DNA of 7,366 bases. It comes from Sedimenticola sp. Lineage in GTDB: Bacteria; Pseudomonadota; Gammaproteobacteria; Chromatiales; Chromatiaceae. The notes beneath the pieces are model-generated. The model saw nothing but the letters and a program-made list of their open reading frames with translations, ran no database searches and was not told the DNA's origin. The position numbers and the translations under genes were made by a program. This document shows positions 1-6,175 of the stretch, one piece after another. Each line of letters starts with the position of its first letter. The first letter of the stretch is position 1. The stretch spans positions 1 to 7,366 of the forward strand of contig JALVUB010000159.1 in assembly GCA_027023915.1 (NCBI GenBank), read 5' to 3'.

Positions 1-13
1 CTTTAAGGAAGCT

Positions 14-42
14 CTGATAAAAGCCATCCATGGCTTTATCAG
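14..42. repeat. Hairpin 1 of the 5' element (TCCA loop)
   Basis: Positions 14-26 pair with 31-42 over 12 bp with one bulged A, leaving the loop TCCA. The centre reads CCATCCATGG. It is followed at 43-51 by CGCTCGCCG, a linker nearly repeated after the matching hairpin at 6010-6031. Confidence 0.75.
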
Positions 43-52
43 CGCTCGCCGC

Positions 53-73
53 GCCGCAAACGCGGTTTGCGGC
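53..73. repeat. Hairpin 2 of the 5' element
   Basis: GCCGCAAA (53-60) pairs perfectly with TTTGCGGC (66-73) around the loop CGCGG. Confidence 0.75.
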
Positions 74-79
74 TTGCTC

Positions 80-110
80 CAAAATCAATGACTTGGGGCC
101 ATTGATTTTG
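80..110. repeat. Hairpin 3 of the 5' element
   Basis: CAAAATCAATG (80-90) pairs perfectly with CATTGATTTTG (100-110) over 11 bp, with a 9-nt loop (91-99). No T-run follows, so it is not a convincing intrinsic terminator. Confidence 0.75.
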
Positions 111-130
111 CCGGCACATCCATGTGCCGG
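111..130. repeat. Hairpin 4 of the 5' element (TCCA loop)
   Basis: CCGGCACA (111-118) pairs perfectly with TGTGCCGG (123-130) around the loop TCCA, so the centre is again ATCCAT as in hairpin 1. Confidence 0.75.
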
Positions 131-131
131 A

Positions 132-154
132 GGAAGGCCTGAATCAGACCTTCC
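132..154. repeat. Hairpin 5 / right terminal repeat of the 5' element
   Basis: GGAAGG (132-137) pairs with CCTTCC (149-154); after one mismatch, CTG (139-141) pairs with CAG (145-147). Its 3' half also forms the terminal inverted repeat with positions 7-18, so the same bases can pair locally or across the whole element. Confidence 0.65.
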
Positions 155-333
155 CTTGTGGCCAGTGGAGGCCTGGAGATCCAGACACTTATAGGCTGTC
201 TGTTTTGCGACAAGAAGCCGGAAAACGCGAAATGGAAGCCTTTTCAGAGCAGGGTCCGGTTCCCTGTCTTCCCCCTTTTCATCGGCCTTCACTGGTAGGC
301 GACAGGGCTAAAGTGTACTCCCCTTGATGGAAG
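155..333. other. Intergenic stretch with no recognised gene
   Basis: No plausible gene is seen here. A 67-codon open frame on the + strand covering 124-327 begins inside a hairpin, has no ribosome-binding site and encodes nothing recognisable. A weak 7-bp inverted repeat (CCCTGTC at 262-268, GACAGGG at 301-307) is present but widely spaced. The stretch separates the 5' repeat element from the TtcA-family promoter. Confidence 0.5.
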
Positions 334-342
334 TTATCCACA
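334..342 (+). promoter_or_regulatory. Perfect DnaA box
   Basis: TTATCCACA matches the consensus DnaA box TTATNCACA exactly. It lies 24 nt upstream of the putative -10 hexamer of the TtcA-family gene, where bound DnaA could affect transcription. It is a single box with no neighbouring cluster or AT-rich unwinding region, so it does not mark an origin. A chance match is possible. Confidence 0.4.
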
Positions 343-365
343 GCTAAAACCGGCTTGTTTCGGGC

Positions 366-371
366 TACAAT
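366..371 (+). promoter_or_regulatory. Putative -10 hexamer of the TtcA-family gene
   Basis: TACAAT differs from TATAAT at one base. No good -35 lies 16-18 nt upstream (the area reads GCTAAA). Transcription from here would start around 377-380, at or just before the ATG at 380, predicting a leaderless or nearly leaderless mRNA. This fits the absence of a Shine-Dalgarno sequence before that ATG. Confidence 0.4.
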
Positions 372-379
372 CGCAAACC

Positions 380-1114
380 ATGAATGCGGTCAAACCTCCC
401 AAGGCTCTGCTGCGAAAAGTGGGCCGCGCCATTGCCGATTTCGACATGATCCGCGAGGGCGATCGCCTGCTTCTGGGGGTATCCGGCGGCAAGGACTCCC
501 TCAGCCTGTTGCAGGTGTTGCTTCATCTCCAGCGCTACGCGCCAGTGCGGTTCGAGCTGGCGGTGCTCACCGTCGATCCCGAGATCGAGGGGTTCGATCC
601 CGCGCCCCTGAAGGATTACTACCGGGATTTGGGCGTGACCCACTTCTTTGAATGCCAACCCATCGCCGAGCAGGCGAAGTCGCACATGAGCGGCGACTCC
701 TTCTGCGCCTACTGCGCGCGCATGAAGCGGGGCATCATGTACAACGTCTGCCGCCGGGAAGGATACGGGGTGCTGGTGCTGGCCCAGCACCTGGACGACC
801 TGGCCGAGAGCCTGCTCATGTCCATGTTCCACGGCGGCCAGTTGCGCACCATGAAGGCCCACTATCTCAATGACGCCGGCGACATCCGCATCATCCGGCC
901 GCTGGTCTATGCGCGCGAGCGACAGACCGCCGCCTTCGCCGCCCGGGCCAACCTGCCGGTGGTGCCCGACTCCTGCCCCGCTTGCTTCAGCGCCCCCACC
1001 CGCCGCCAGCACATGAAGGCGCTGTTGGCGCGCGAGGAGCGGGAGAATCCCCATCTCTTCCCCAACCTGCTCCACGCCATGCGGCCATTGATGTTGGAGG
1101 GCGAAATTCCTTGA
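380..1114 (+). CDS. TtcA-family PP-loop tRNA thiolation ATPase
   Basis: The 244-residue product is an ATP-dependent tRNA cytidine thiolase of the TtcA family. Such cytoplasmic enzymes adenylate the target base and deliver sulfur with help from an Fe-S cluster; in E. coli the target is C32. Visible motifs are the PP-loop SGGKDS (35-40), CAYC (C109, C112), an AQHLDD segment (135-140) and CPAC (C199, C202); the two CxxC pairs fit the cluster-ligand positions of TtcA. Residues 12-40 closely follow E. coli TtcA (VG.AIADF.MI.EGDR), which supports the ATG at 380 although no Shine-Dalgarno is visible. It is shorter than the 311-residue E. coli enzyme, lacking its C-terminal tail, and has AQHLDD where E. 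coli has GHHRDD. It may therefore be a paralogous branch, and the exact target base is uncertain. It stands alone, convergent with the next gene. Confidence 0.88.
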   Translation: MNAVKPPKALLRKVGRAIADFDMIREGDRLLLGVSGGKDSLSLLQVLLHLQRYAPVRFELAVLTVDPEIEGFDPAPLKDYYRDLGVTHFFECQPIAEQAKSHMSGDSFCAYCARMKRGIMYNVCRREGYGVLVLAQHLDDLAESLLMSMFHGGQLRTMKAHYLNDAGDIRIIRPLVYARERQTAAFAARANLPVVPDSCPACFSAPTRRQHMKALLAREERENPHLFPNLLHAMRPLMLEGEIP

Positions 1115-1123
1115 CAGCTGTCA
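1112..1123. repeat. 12-nt perfect palindrome joining two convergent stop codons
   Basis: TGACAGCTGTCA is its own reverse complement. Its first three bases are the TGA stop of the TtcA-family gene, and its last three, read on the minus strand, are the TGA stop of the secretin-like gene. It is too short and lacks T-runs, so a strong terminator is doubtful. Confidence 0.7.
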
Positions 1124-1936
1124 GTTGCCCACCAGTTCCACCTTCACCTCAACAGGTTGCTGGCTTGAGTGGGTACCGGTGCTGTAGCTGGTAATATCAG
1201 ACCCGTTTTCGTTTCTTCTTTCCGAGCTGCCGCCAATGGGGATCCACTCTCCCAGCCTGCCAGTGACGTGGGTGGTCATCTTCTGCACCGCAAACGTCTG
1301 CGGCATGCCGGTGGGCCGCCTTGAAAAAGGAGAAATCTCGAGGGTCACCTGGTTACCGTTCACCCAGGGGGTGACATAAAAGCCGGTGGTGGCGTCCCGG
1401 TATCGTTGTTCCACCGAATAACGGCCCCAGGGGTCAACCGCGGTGGAGATCACCGGCACCGACACGCCTGACTGAATAAACGCTGGCATTCCCTCGGTGG
1501 CGCGCACATAGTGCTCTTCGTTGGTGGAGTAGCTGTGACTTCGGTTGCTGATGTCGCCATGCAACCCTTTATCCGCGCCGGGACGGCCGATAGTGACCGA
1601 GCCATCCTTTCCTGCCGGAATGCGCCCTTCGATGCCGATGTGACGCCTGTGAAAACGCCCTGCCCCGCCCTGGCGCACCGCGATGCGCAACTGGCGCGGC
1701 GCCCGGTCGAAGCGGTCGATGATCTTTTTCAGCTCCACCAGGTTTTGCGGCGAAGCGCGGATGATGAGCTGGCCGTTCATGCCGGTCACCGTGCCGTCCT
1801 TCTCCACGAAGGGGCGCAGCAGGGGCAGCATTTGTTCCACTGTTTGATGTTTCAAAGGAATGATCTCCAATGGATAGTCGGCCCTTGCCGAAGCTGAGAG
1901 CAGCAAGAGATAACCAAGGAAGGCCAGCTTAACCAT
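1121..1936 (-). CDS. Exported secretin-like protein
   Basis: The 271-residue product begins with a signal peptide: positive N-terminus, hydrophobic core FLGYLLLL, likely cleavage after SARA at residue 19. Residues 22-80 (PLEIIPLKH...FDRAPRQLRI) resemble a short secretin N-type domain, the repeats that build the periplasmic vestibule of type II/III secretion and type IV pilus secretins. Residues 140-235 (VRATEGMPAFIQSGVSVPV, TGFYVTPWVNGNQVTLEISP, GRLGEWIPIGG) recall the start of the secretin core. It is far shorter than true secretins (500-700 aa) and has no secretion genes beside it, so it is unlikely to form a full channel; role unknown. It could be a periplasmic or outer-membrane relic of the fold. 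The frame stays open far upstream by composition alone; the ATG at 1936 places the signal peptide correctly. In-frame GTG codons at 1948 and 1945 (GAGG lies upstream) are alternatives adding up to four residues. Confidence 0.72.
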   Translation of the reverse strand: MVKLAFLGYLLLLSASARADYPLEIIPLKHQTVEQMLPLLRPFVEKDGTVTGMNGQLIIRASPQNLVELKKIIDRFDRAPRQLRIAVRQGGAGRFHRRHIGIEGRIPAGKDGSVTIGRPGADKGLHGDISNRSHSYSTNEEHYVRATEGMPAFIQSGVSVPVISTAVDPWGRYSVEQRYRDATTGFYVTPWVNGNQVTLEISPFSRRPTGMPQTFAVQKMTTHVTGRLGEWIPIGGSSERRNENGSDITSYSTGTHSSQQPVEVKVELVGN

Positions 1937-1968
1937 TTTCAACACCACCGTCTGCCTCGCCTGCAACC

Positions 1969-1974
1969 AGTATA
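1969..1974 (-). promoter_or_regulatory. Putative -10 hexamer of the secretin-like gene
   Basis: Read on the minus strand this is TATACT, one base from consensus, about 33 nt upstream of the ATG at 1936. No good -35 is visible at 17-nt spacing. It shares four bases with the plus-strand TATAAT at 1971-1976. Confidence 0.4.
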
Positions 1975-1976
1975 AT
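1971..1976 (+). promoter_or_regulatory. Putative -10 hexamer of the flavin/Fe-S oxidoreductase
   Basis: TATAAT is a perfect sigma-70 -10, rare in DNA this GC-rich. The -35 region (about 1947-1954) is poor. Transcription would start near 1983, giving a leader of about 44 nt to the ATG at 2027, or almost none to the GTG at 1988. Confidence 0.5.
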
Positions 1977-2026
1977 GCGATTTTTCCGTGATTTCCGCGA
2001 TCCACACCACCACTTGCCCGATAACC

Positions 2027-5000
2027 ATGACATCGCGCATCCGCGAGATCCCTTACAACTACACCTCCTTCTCCGACCGCGAGATCGTCATCCGCCTGCT
2101 GGGGGAGGAGAACTGGCGCCTCATCGAGGAGTTGCGCGGCAGCCGCCGTACCGGGCGCTCGGCGCGGATGCTGTTCGAGGTGCTGGGCGACATCTGGGTG
2201 GTGGAGCGCAACCCCTACCTGCAGGACGACCTCTTGCAGAACCCCGACCGGCGCAACGCCCTCATCCACGCCCTCAACCACCGCCTCGACCAGTTCGAGG
2301 CGCGCCTCAACAACAACCGCAAGGCCGCCCAACTGCTGGAGGCGGCGCGCGAGGCGGTGGACCGCTTCGCCAACCGCTTCGGCGCCGATGCCCATCTGCG
2401 CAGCCGCATCCGCAAGGCGCTGGAGGGGATCACCCGCGCCGACAACATCGACTTCTCCGGCCTGGCGCGCGTTTCCCACGCCACCGACGCCACCGACTGG
2501 CGGGTGGAGCTCCCCTTCGTGGTGATCTCCCCCGACCGCGAGGAGGAGGTGGCCCCCATCGTGCGTGCCTTCATCGAGCTGGGGCTGACCCTCATCCCGC
2601 GCGGCGGCGGCACCGGCTACACCGGCTCGGCGGTGCCCCTGGAGGCCCACTCGGCGGTGATCAACACCGAGAAGCTGGAGTTCCTCTCCGGCATCGAGGA
2701 GGTGGAACTGCCCGGCGTGGAGGGCAAGGTGCCCACGGTGCGCGCCGGCGCCGGCGTGGTGACCCGGCGCGTCTCCGAGCTGGCCGAGCGCCACGGCCTC
2801 GCCTTTGCCGTGGACCCCACCTCCCAGGACGCCTCCACCATCGGCGGTAACATCGCCATGAACGCCGGCGGCAAGAAGGCGGTGCTCTGGGGCACCACCC
2901 TGGACAACCTGGCGAGCTGGCGCATGGTCACCCCCGACGGCAACTGGCTGGAGGTGGAGCGGCTGGAGCACAACCTGGGCAAGATCCACCAGCAGGCGCT
3001 GGTGCGTTTCCGCCTTTCGCGCTTCCATCCCGACGGCCGCACCCCGCTGGGCGAGCCCGAGATCCTGGAGATCCCCGGCCACCGCTTCCGCAAGCGCGGC
3101 CTGGGCAAGGACGTCACCGACAAGTTCCTCGCCGGCCTGCCAGGGGTGCAGAAGGAGGGGTGCGACGGCCTCATCACCTCGGCCCGCTTCGTCCTCCACC
3201 GCCTGCCCCGCCACGGCCGCACCCTCTGCCTGGAGTTCTTCGATCCCGACGTGGCGCGCGCGGTGCCCGCCATCGTCGAGGTGCGCGACTACGTGGAGGG
3301 GCTCGACGGGGTGCGGATGCCGGGGCTGGAGCATCTCGACGAGCGCTACGTCAAGGCGGTCAACTACGCCACCAAGGCGGCGCGGCGCGAGCGGCCCAAG
3401 ATGGTGCTGCTGCTGGACCTGGTCGCCGACGACGAGGGGGCCCTGGAGCACGCCGCCGACCAGGTGGTGGCCCTGGCCACGGCGCGCGGCGGCGAAGGCT
3501 TCATCGCCACCAGCCCCGAGGCGCGGCGACAGTTCTGGCTCGACCGGGCCCGCACCGCCGCCATCTCCGCCCACACCAACGCCTTCAAGATCAACGAGGA
3601 CGTGGTGATCCCCCTGGAGCGGCTGGGCGACTACAGCCGCGGCATTGAGGCCCTCAACATCGAGCAGTCGATCCGCAACAAGCAGCGCATCATGGAGGCG
3701 GTGGAGGAGTTTCTCCAGGGCGACATCGAGCGCCTCTGCCGCTGCCCCGATTTCGAGCAGTCGGAGGAGAACCGTCGCATCCTGGCCGACAAGAAGGCGG
3801 CGGCCCTGGCGATGCTGGAAGAGACCCGCAACCGCTGGTCGCGCATCCTCGAACGGCTGCGGCAGCCCGCCGCCGAGAACCTCGACCTGCTCACCGGGGC
3901 CGAGCAGGCGCGCATCCGCCCCGGCGACACCCTGCTCGACCTGATGCTGCGCCGCGACCTGCGCCAGAGCTACCGCCGCGAGGTGGAACAGCGCATCAAG
4001 GAGATCTTCTCCGGCCAGGAGCTGGCCCCACTGCGCGACGCGCTCGACCGCATCCACGCCCGCATCCGCGACAGCCGTCTCTTCATCGCCCTGCACATGC
4101 ACGCCGGCGACGGCAACGTCCACACCAACATCCCGGTCCACTCCCACGACTACCAGATGCTGCACGAGGCGGAAAAGCTGGTGGACCGGGTGATGGCGCT
4201 GGCCCGCTCCCTGGGCGGGGTGATCTCCGGCGAGCACGGCATCGGCCTGACCAAGATCCAGTACCTGGAAGAGGAGAAGCTGGCCGATTTCGTCGCCTAC
4301 AAGAAGAAGGTTGATCCCGAGGGCCACTTCAACCGCGGCAAGCTGCTGCCCGGCTCGGGTCTGGAGGCGGCCTACACCCCCTCCCTGCGGCTGGTGCAGC
4401 AGGAGGCGATCATCCTCGAGGCGAGCGAGCTGGGCGCGCTCAACGACGATATCCGCCACTGCCTGCGCTGCGGCAAGTGCAAGCCGGTCTGCCAGACCCA
4501 CGTGCCGCGGGCCAACCTGCTCTACTCGCCGCGCAACAAGATCCTGGCCACCGGCCTCATCATCGAAGCCTTCCTCTACGAGGAGCAGACCCGCCGCGGC
4601 CTGAGCCTGCGCCACTTCGAGGAGATGAACGACGTGGCCGACCACTGCACCATCTGCCACAAGTGCCAGGCCCCCTGCCCGGTGAACATCGACTTCGGCG
4701 AAGTGACGGTGCGCATGCGGCGAATCCTCACCGAGCGCGGCCAGAAGCGCTTCAGCCCCGGCGGCGCCGCGGCCCTGGCCTTTCTCAACGCCACCCGCCC
4801 GCGCACCGTGCGCTGGCTGCGCCGGTTACTGGCTGAATGGGGCTTCAAGGGGATCACCCTGGGCCACCGGCTGTTCAAGGGGCTGGGCCTTTTGCGCCAC
4901 ACGGATGAACCGCCCCACGCCACCACCGGCAAGATGGCCCTCTCCACCCAGGTGGTGGAGCTGGTGCGCCGCCCCATCGAGGTGGCGCTGCCGCGTGTCA

Positions 5001-5857
5001 CCTGGCGCACCGCCTGGGAGCTGGAGGACGCCACCCAGGTGCCGGTGCTGCGCGATCCCGGGGTGCCCTCCATCGACGCCGAGACGGTCTTCTACTTCCC
5101 CGGCTGCGGCTCCGAGCGGCTCTTCTCCGACATCGGCCTGGCCACCATCGCCATGCTCTACACCCACGGCGCCGAGGTGGTGCTGCCGCCAGCTTACCTC
5201 TGCTGCGGCTATCCCCAGGACGCCGCCGGCCAGCACCAGCGCGGCAAGGAGATCACCACCGCCAACCGGGTGCTCTTCCACCGCGTGGCTAACACCCTCA
5301 ACTATCTCGACATCCGTACCGTGGTGGTGAGCTGCGGCACCTGCATGGACCAGCTCCTCCAGTACCAGTTCGAGCAGATCTTTCCCGGCTGCCGACTCCT
5401 CGACATCCACGAGTGGCTGATGGAGAAGGGGGTGGTCCTCGACGGCAGCCAGGAGACCGAGTACCTCTTCCACGACCCCTGCCACTCCCCCATGAAGCGG
5501 TACAACCCGGTGGCCGTGGCCGGCGCCCTCATGGGCAAGCCGGTGACCCTCTCCGACCGCTGCTGCGGCGAGTCGGGCACCCTCGGCACCACCCGCCCCG
5601 ACATCGCCACCCAGCTCCGCTACCGCAAGGCCGAGGAGCTGCGCAAGGGCATGGAAACTATTGGTGATGCGCCGAAGCGAATACTCACTTCCTGCCCCGC
5701 CTGCCAGCAGGGGCTGCTCAAGTACCAGGCCGAGACCGGGCTGAAGACCGACTACCTGGTGATGGAACTGGCCAACCGCCTCCTGGGAGAGAACTGGCAG
5801 GAGGCGTTCGTGCGACGGGTGAAGGAGGAGGGGGGCATCGAGAAAGTGCTGCTATGA
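2027..5857 (+). CDS. Large FAD-linked oxidase/Fe-S oxidoreductase (DUF3683, D-2-hydroxyacid dehydrogenase type)
   Basis: This 1276-residue fusion probably oxidises a 2-hydroxyacid (D-lactate or D-2-hydroxyglutarate, as for E. coli YdiJ relatives) and passes electrons through Fe-S clusters to the respiratory chain. Domains in order: a DUF3683-like N-terminus (1-125, with PYNYTSFSDREIVIRLLG); a PCMH-type FAD domain (about 165-370; PRGGGTGYTG 191-200, DPTSQDASTIGGN 263-275); an FAD-oxidase C-terminal domain interrupted by a charged helical stretch (about 550-690), with the metal/substrate motif H692-AGDGNV-H699 and E736-HG; two ferredoxin-type motifs (C812, C815, C818, C822 and C874, C877, C880, C884); and two CCG-type cysteine modules (C1027, CCG 1059-1061, C1103/C1106; C1152, CCG 1179-1181, C1223/C1226). 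No membrane segment is seen, so it is probably cytoplasmic or peripheral. The ATG at 2027 begins MTSRIREIPYNY, the start I expect for the family; an in-frame GTG at 1988 would add 13 unlikely residues. Neither has a clear Shine-Dalgarno. Transcribed alone, divergent from the secretin-like gene. The substrate is not determined by sequence. Confidence 0.9.
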   Translation: MTSRIREIPYNYTSFSDREIVIRLLGEENWRLIEELRGSRRTGRSARMLFEVLGDIWVVERNPYLQDDLLQNPDRRNALIHALNHRLDQFEARLNNNRKAAQLLEAAREAVDRFANRFGADAHLRSRIRKALEGITRADNIDFSGLARVSHATDATDWRVELPFVVISPDREEEVAPIVRAFIELGLTLIPRGGGTGYTGSAVPLEAHSAVINTEKLEFLSGIEEVELPGVEGKVPTVRAGAGVVTRRVSELAERHGLAFAVDPTSQDASTIGGNIAMNAGGKKAVLWGTTLDNLASWRMVTPDGNWLEVERLEHNLGKIHQQALVRFRLSRFHPDGRTPLGEPEILEIPGHRFRKRGLGKDVTDKFLAGLPGVQKEGCDGLITSARFVLHRLPRHGRTLCLEFFDPDVARAVPAIVEVRDYVEGLDGVRMPGLEHLDERYVKAVNYATKAARRERPKMVLLLDLVADDEGALEHAADQVVALATARGGEGFIATSPEARRQFWLDRARTAAISAHTNAFKINEDVVIPLERLGDYSRGIEALNIEQSIRNKQRIMEAVEEFLQGDIERLCRCPDFEQSEENRRILADKKAAALAMLEETRNRWSRILERLRQPAAENLDLLTGAEQARIRPGDTLLDLMLRRDLRQSYRREVEQRIKEIFSGQELAPLRDALDRIHARIRDSRLFIALHMHAGDGNVHTNIPVHSHDYQMLHEAEKLVDRVMALARSLGGVISGEHGIGLTKIQYLEEEKLADFVAYKKKVDPEGHFNRGKLLPGSGLEAAYTPSLRLVQQEAIILEASELGALNDDIRHCLRCGKCKPVCQTHVPRANLLYSPRNKILATGLIIEAFLYEEQTRRGLSLRHFEEMNDVADHCTICHKCQAPCPVNIDFGEVTVRMRRILTERGQKRFSPGGAAALAFLNATRPRTVRWLRRLLAEWGFKGITLGHRLFKGLGLLRHTDEPPHATTGKMALSTQVVELVRRPIEVALPRVTWRTAWELEDATQVPVLRDPGVPSIDAETVFYFPGCGSERLFSDIGLATIAMLYTHGAEVVLPPAYLCCGYPQDAAGQHQRGKEITTANRVLFHRVANTLNYLDIRTVVVSCGTCMDQLLQYQFEQIFPGCRLLDIHEWLMEKGVVLDGSQETEYLFHDPCHSPMKRYNPVAVAGALMGKPVTLSDRCCGESGTLGTTRPDIATQLRYRKAEELRKGMETIGDAPKRILTSCPACQQGLLKYQAETGLKTDYLVMELANRLLGENWQEAFVRRVKEEGGIEKVLL

Positions 5858-5866
5858 TCCAGATTG

Positions 5867-5947
5867 GTAGGTCGGGCTTCAGCCCGACGATTCAAGCGCT
5901 TTCGGGGCGCCGCCGCCCCGGCATTTGTAGCGGGGACGCCGTGAATA
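5867..5947 (+). repeat. Left 81-nt arm of the REP-type element
   Basis: GTAG at 5867-5870 precedes the palindrome GTCGGGCTTCAGCCCGAC (5871-5888). A second hairpin follows: CGGGGCG (5903-5909) with CGCCCCG (5914-5920). It differs from the right arm only at 5876, 5889, 5890 and 5894. Lying 10 nt after the oxidoreductase stop, the first palindrome could act as that gene's 3' hairpin, but no T-run follows. Confidence 0.85.
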
Positions 5948-5970
5948 CATCCCTGTAGGCTCTGCGGCAG

Positions 5971-6005
5971 CTTTGTAACTTCGCAATCCATGCTTCGCTA
6001 CAAAG
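5971..6005. repeat. Imperfect internal hairpin with ATCCAT centre
   Basis: CTTTGTA (5971-5977) pairs with TACAAAG (5999-6005). An inner GCA/TGC closes around the ATCCAT centre at 5986-5991. The middle of the stem is imperfect. Confidence 0.5.
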
Positions 6006-6009
6006 TCCA

Positions 6010-6031
6010 GCCTCGCCATCCATGGCGAGGC
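6010..6031. repeat. Internal hairpin with TCCA loop
   Basis: GCCTCGCCA (6010-6018) pairs perfectly with TGGCGAGGC (6023-6031) around TCCA. The centre CCATCCATGG is identical to that of hairpin 1 at 14-42, and CGTTCGCCG (6031-6039) follows as the near-copy of the linker at 43-51. Confidence 0.75.
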
Positions 6032-6044
6032 GTTCGCCGAGCTG

Positions 6045-6065
6045 CGAAAATCCACTGGATTTTCG
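6045..6065. repeat. Internal hairpin, AT-rich stem
   Basis: CGAAAATCC (6045-6053) pairs perfectly with GGATTTTCG (6057-6065) around ACT. It resembles the AAAATC/GATTTT hairpin at 80-110 in the 5' element. Confidence 0.7.
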
Positions 6066-6142
6066 ATCCGGCTCACCCCTGCTGCCGAAACGCTGCCAGA
6101 GAGACTCCCCCACCGGCTTTCAAGCGTTGCGGGTAGGCCGGG

Positions 6143-6175
6143 CTTTTGCGCATAGCAGGAAGCGTAGCGCAAAAG
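6143..6175. repeat. Internal hairpin next to the right arm
   Basis: CTTTTGCGC (6143-6151) pairs perfectly with GCGCAAAAG (6167-6175) across a 15-nt loop. It abuts the right arm directly. Confidence 0.65.

Larger units (their letters stand above)
1..158. repeat. Non-coding chain of five hairpins, MITE/REP-like element
   Basis: Five hairpins follow each other almost without gaps: 14-42, 53-73, 80-110, 111-130 and 132-154. The ends are imperfect inverted copies: GGAAGCTCTGAT at 7-18 against the reverse complement of 143-154, GGAAGGTCTGAT (11/12). No credible reading frame crosses it. Terminal inverted repeats plus a short palindromic interior are typical of miniature non-autonomous elements or REP-type mosaics of proteobacteria. 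The true left end may lie outside the window, and no target duplication can be judged. Assignment to a mobile family is inference; the hairpins are read directly from the bases. Confidence 0.7.

Noticed and set aside
1..158. CRISPR-like array
   Set aside because: The five hairpins differ in sequence and there are no regular direct repeats with spacers.
124..327. 67-codon open frame on the plus strand upstream of the TtcA-family gene
   Set aside because: It starts inside a hairpin, has no Shine-Dalgarno and no recognisable sequence.
334..342. Replication origin
   Set aside because: There is only one DnaA box, with no box cluster, no AT-rich unwinding region and no dnaA/dnaN nearby.
1112..1123. 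Bidirectional intrinsic terminator between convergent genes
   Set aside because: The 12-nt palindrome leaves at most a 4-bp stem with a workable loop and has no T-run on either strand.
1988..2026. GTG at 1988 as the start of the oxidoreductase
   Set aside because: It adds 13 residues (MISAIHTTTCPIT) that do not look like the family N-terminus and lies only about 5 nt after the predicted transcription start; the ATG at 2027 fits better.
1937..4660. Open frame of 908 codons antisense to the oxidoreductase, in frame with the secretin-like gene
   Set aside because: It is a composition artefact of GC-rich codons on the opposite strand; the translation is low-complexity and shows no domain. The real gene starts at about 1936, where a signal peptide begins.
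2215..5667. Numerous 70-290-codon overlapping frames on both strands within the oxidoreductase
   Set aside because: They are shadows of the main frame, rich in Arg, Pro, Ala and Gly, without start signals or domains.
5879..6172. 97-codon open frame on the minus strand inside the REP-type element
   Set aside because: It lies wholly in inverted-repeat and hairpin DNA, has no clear ribosome site, and its sequence is dictated by the repeats.
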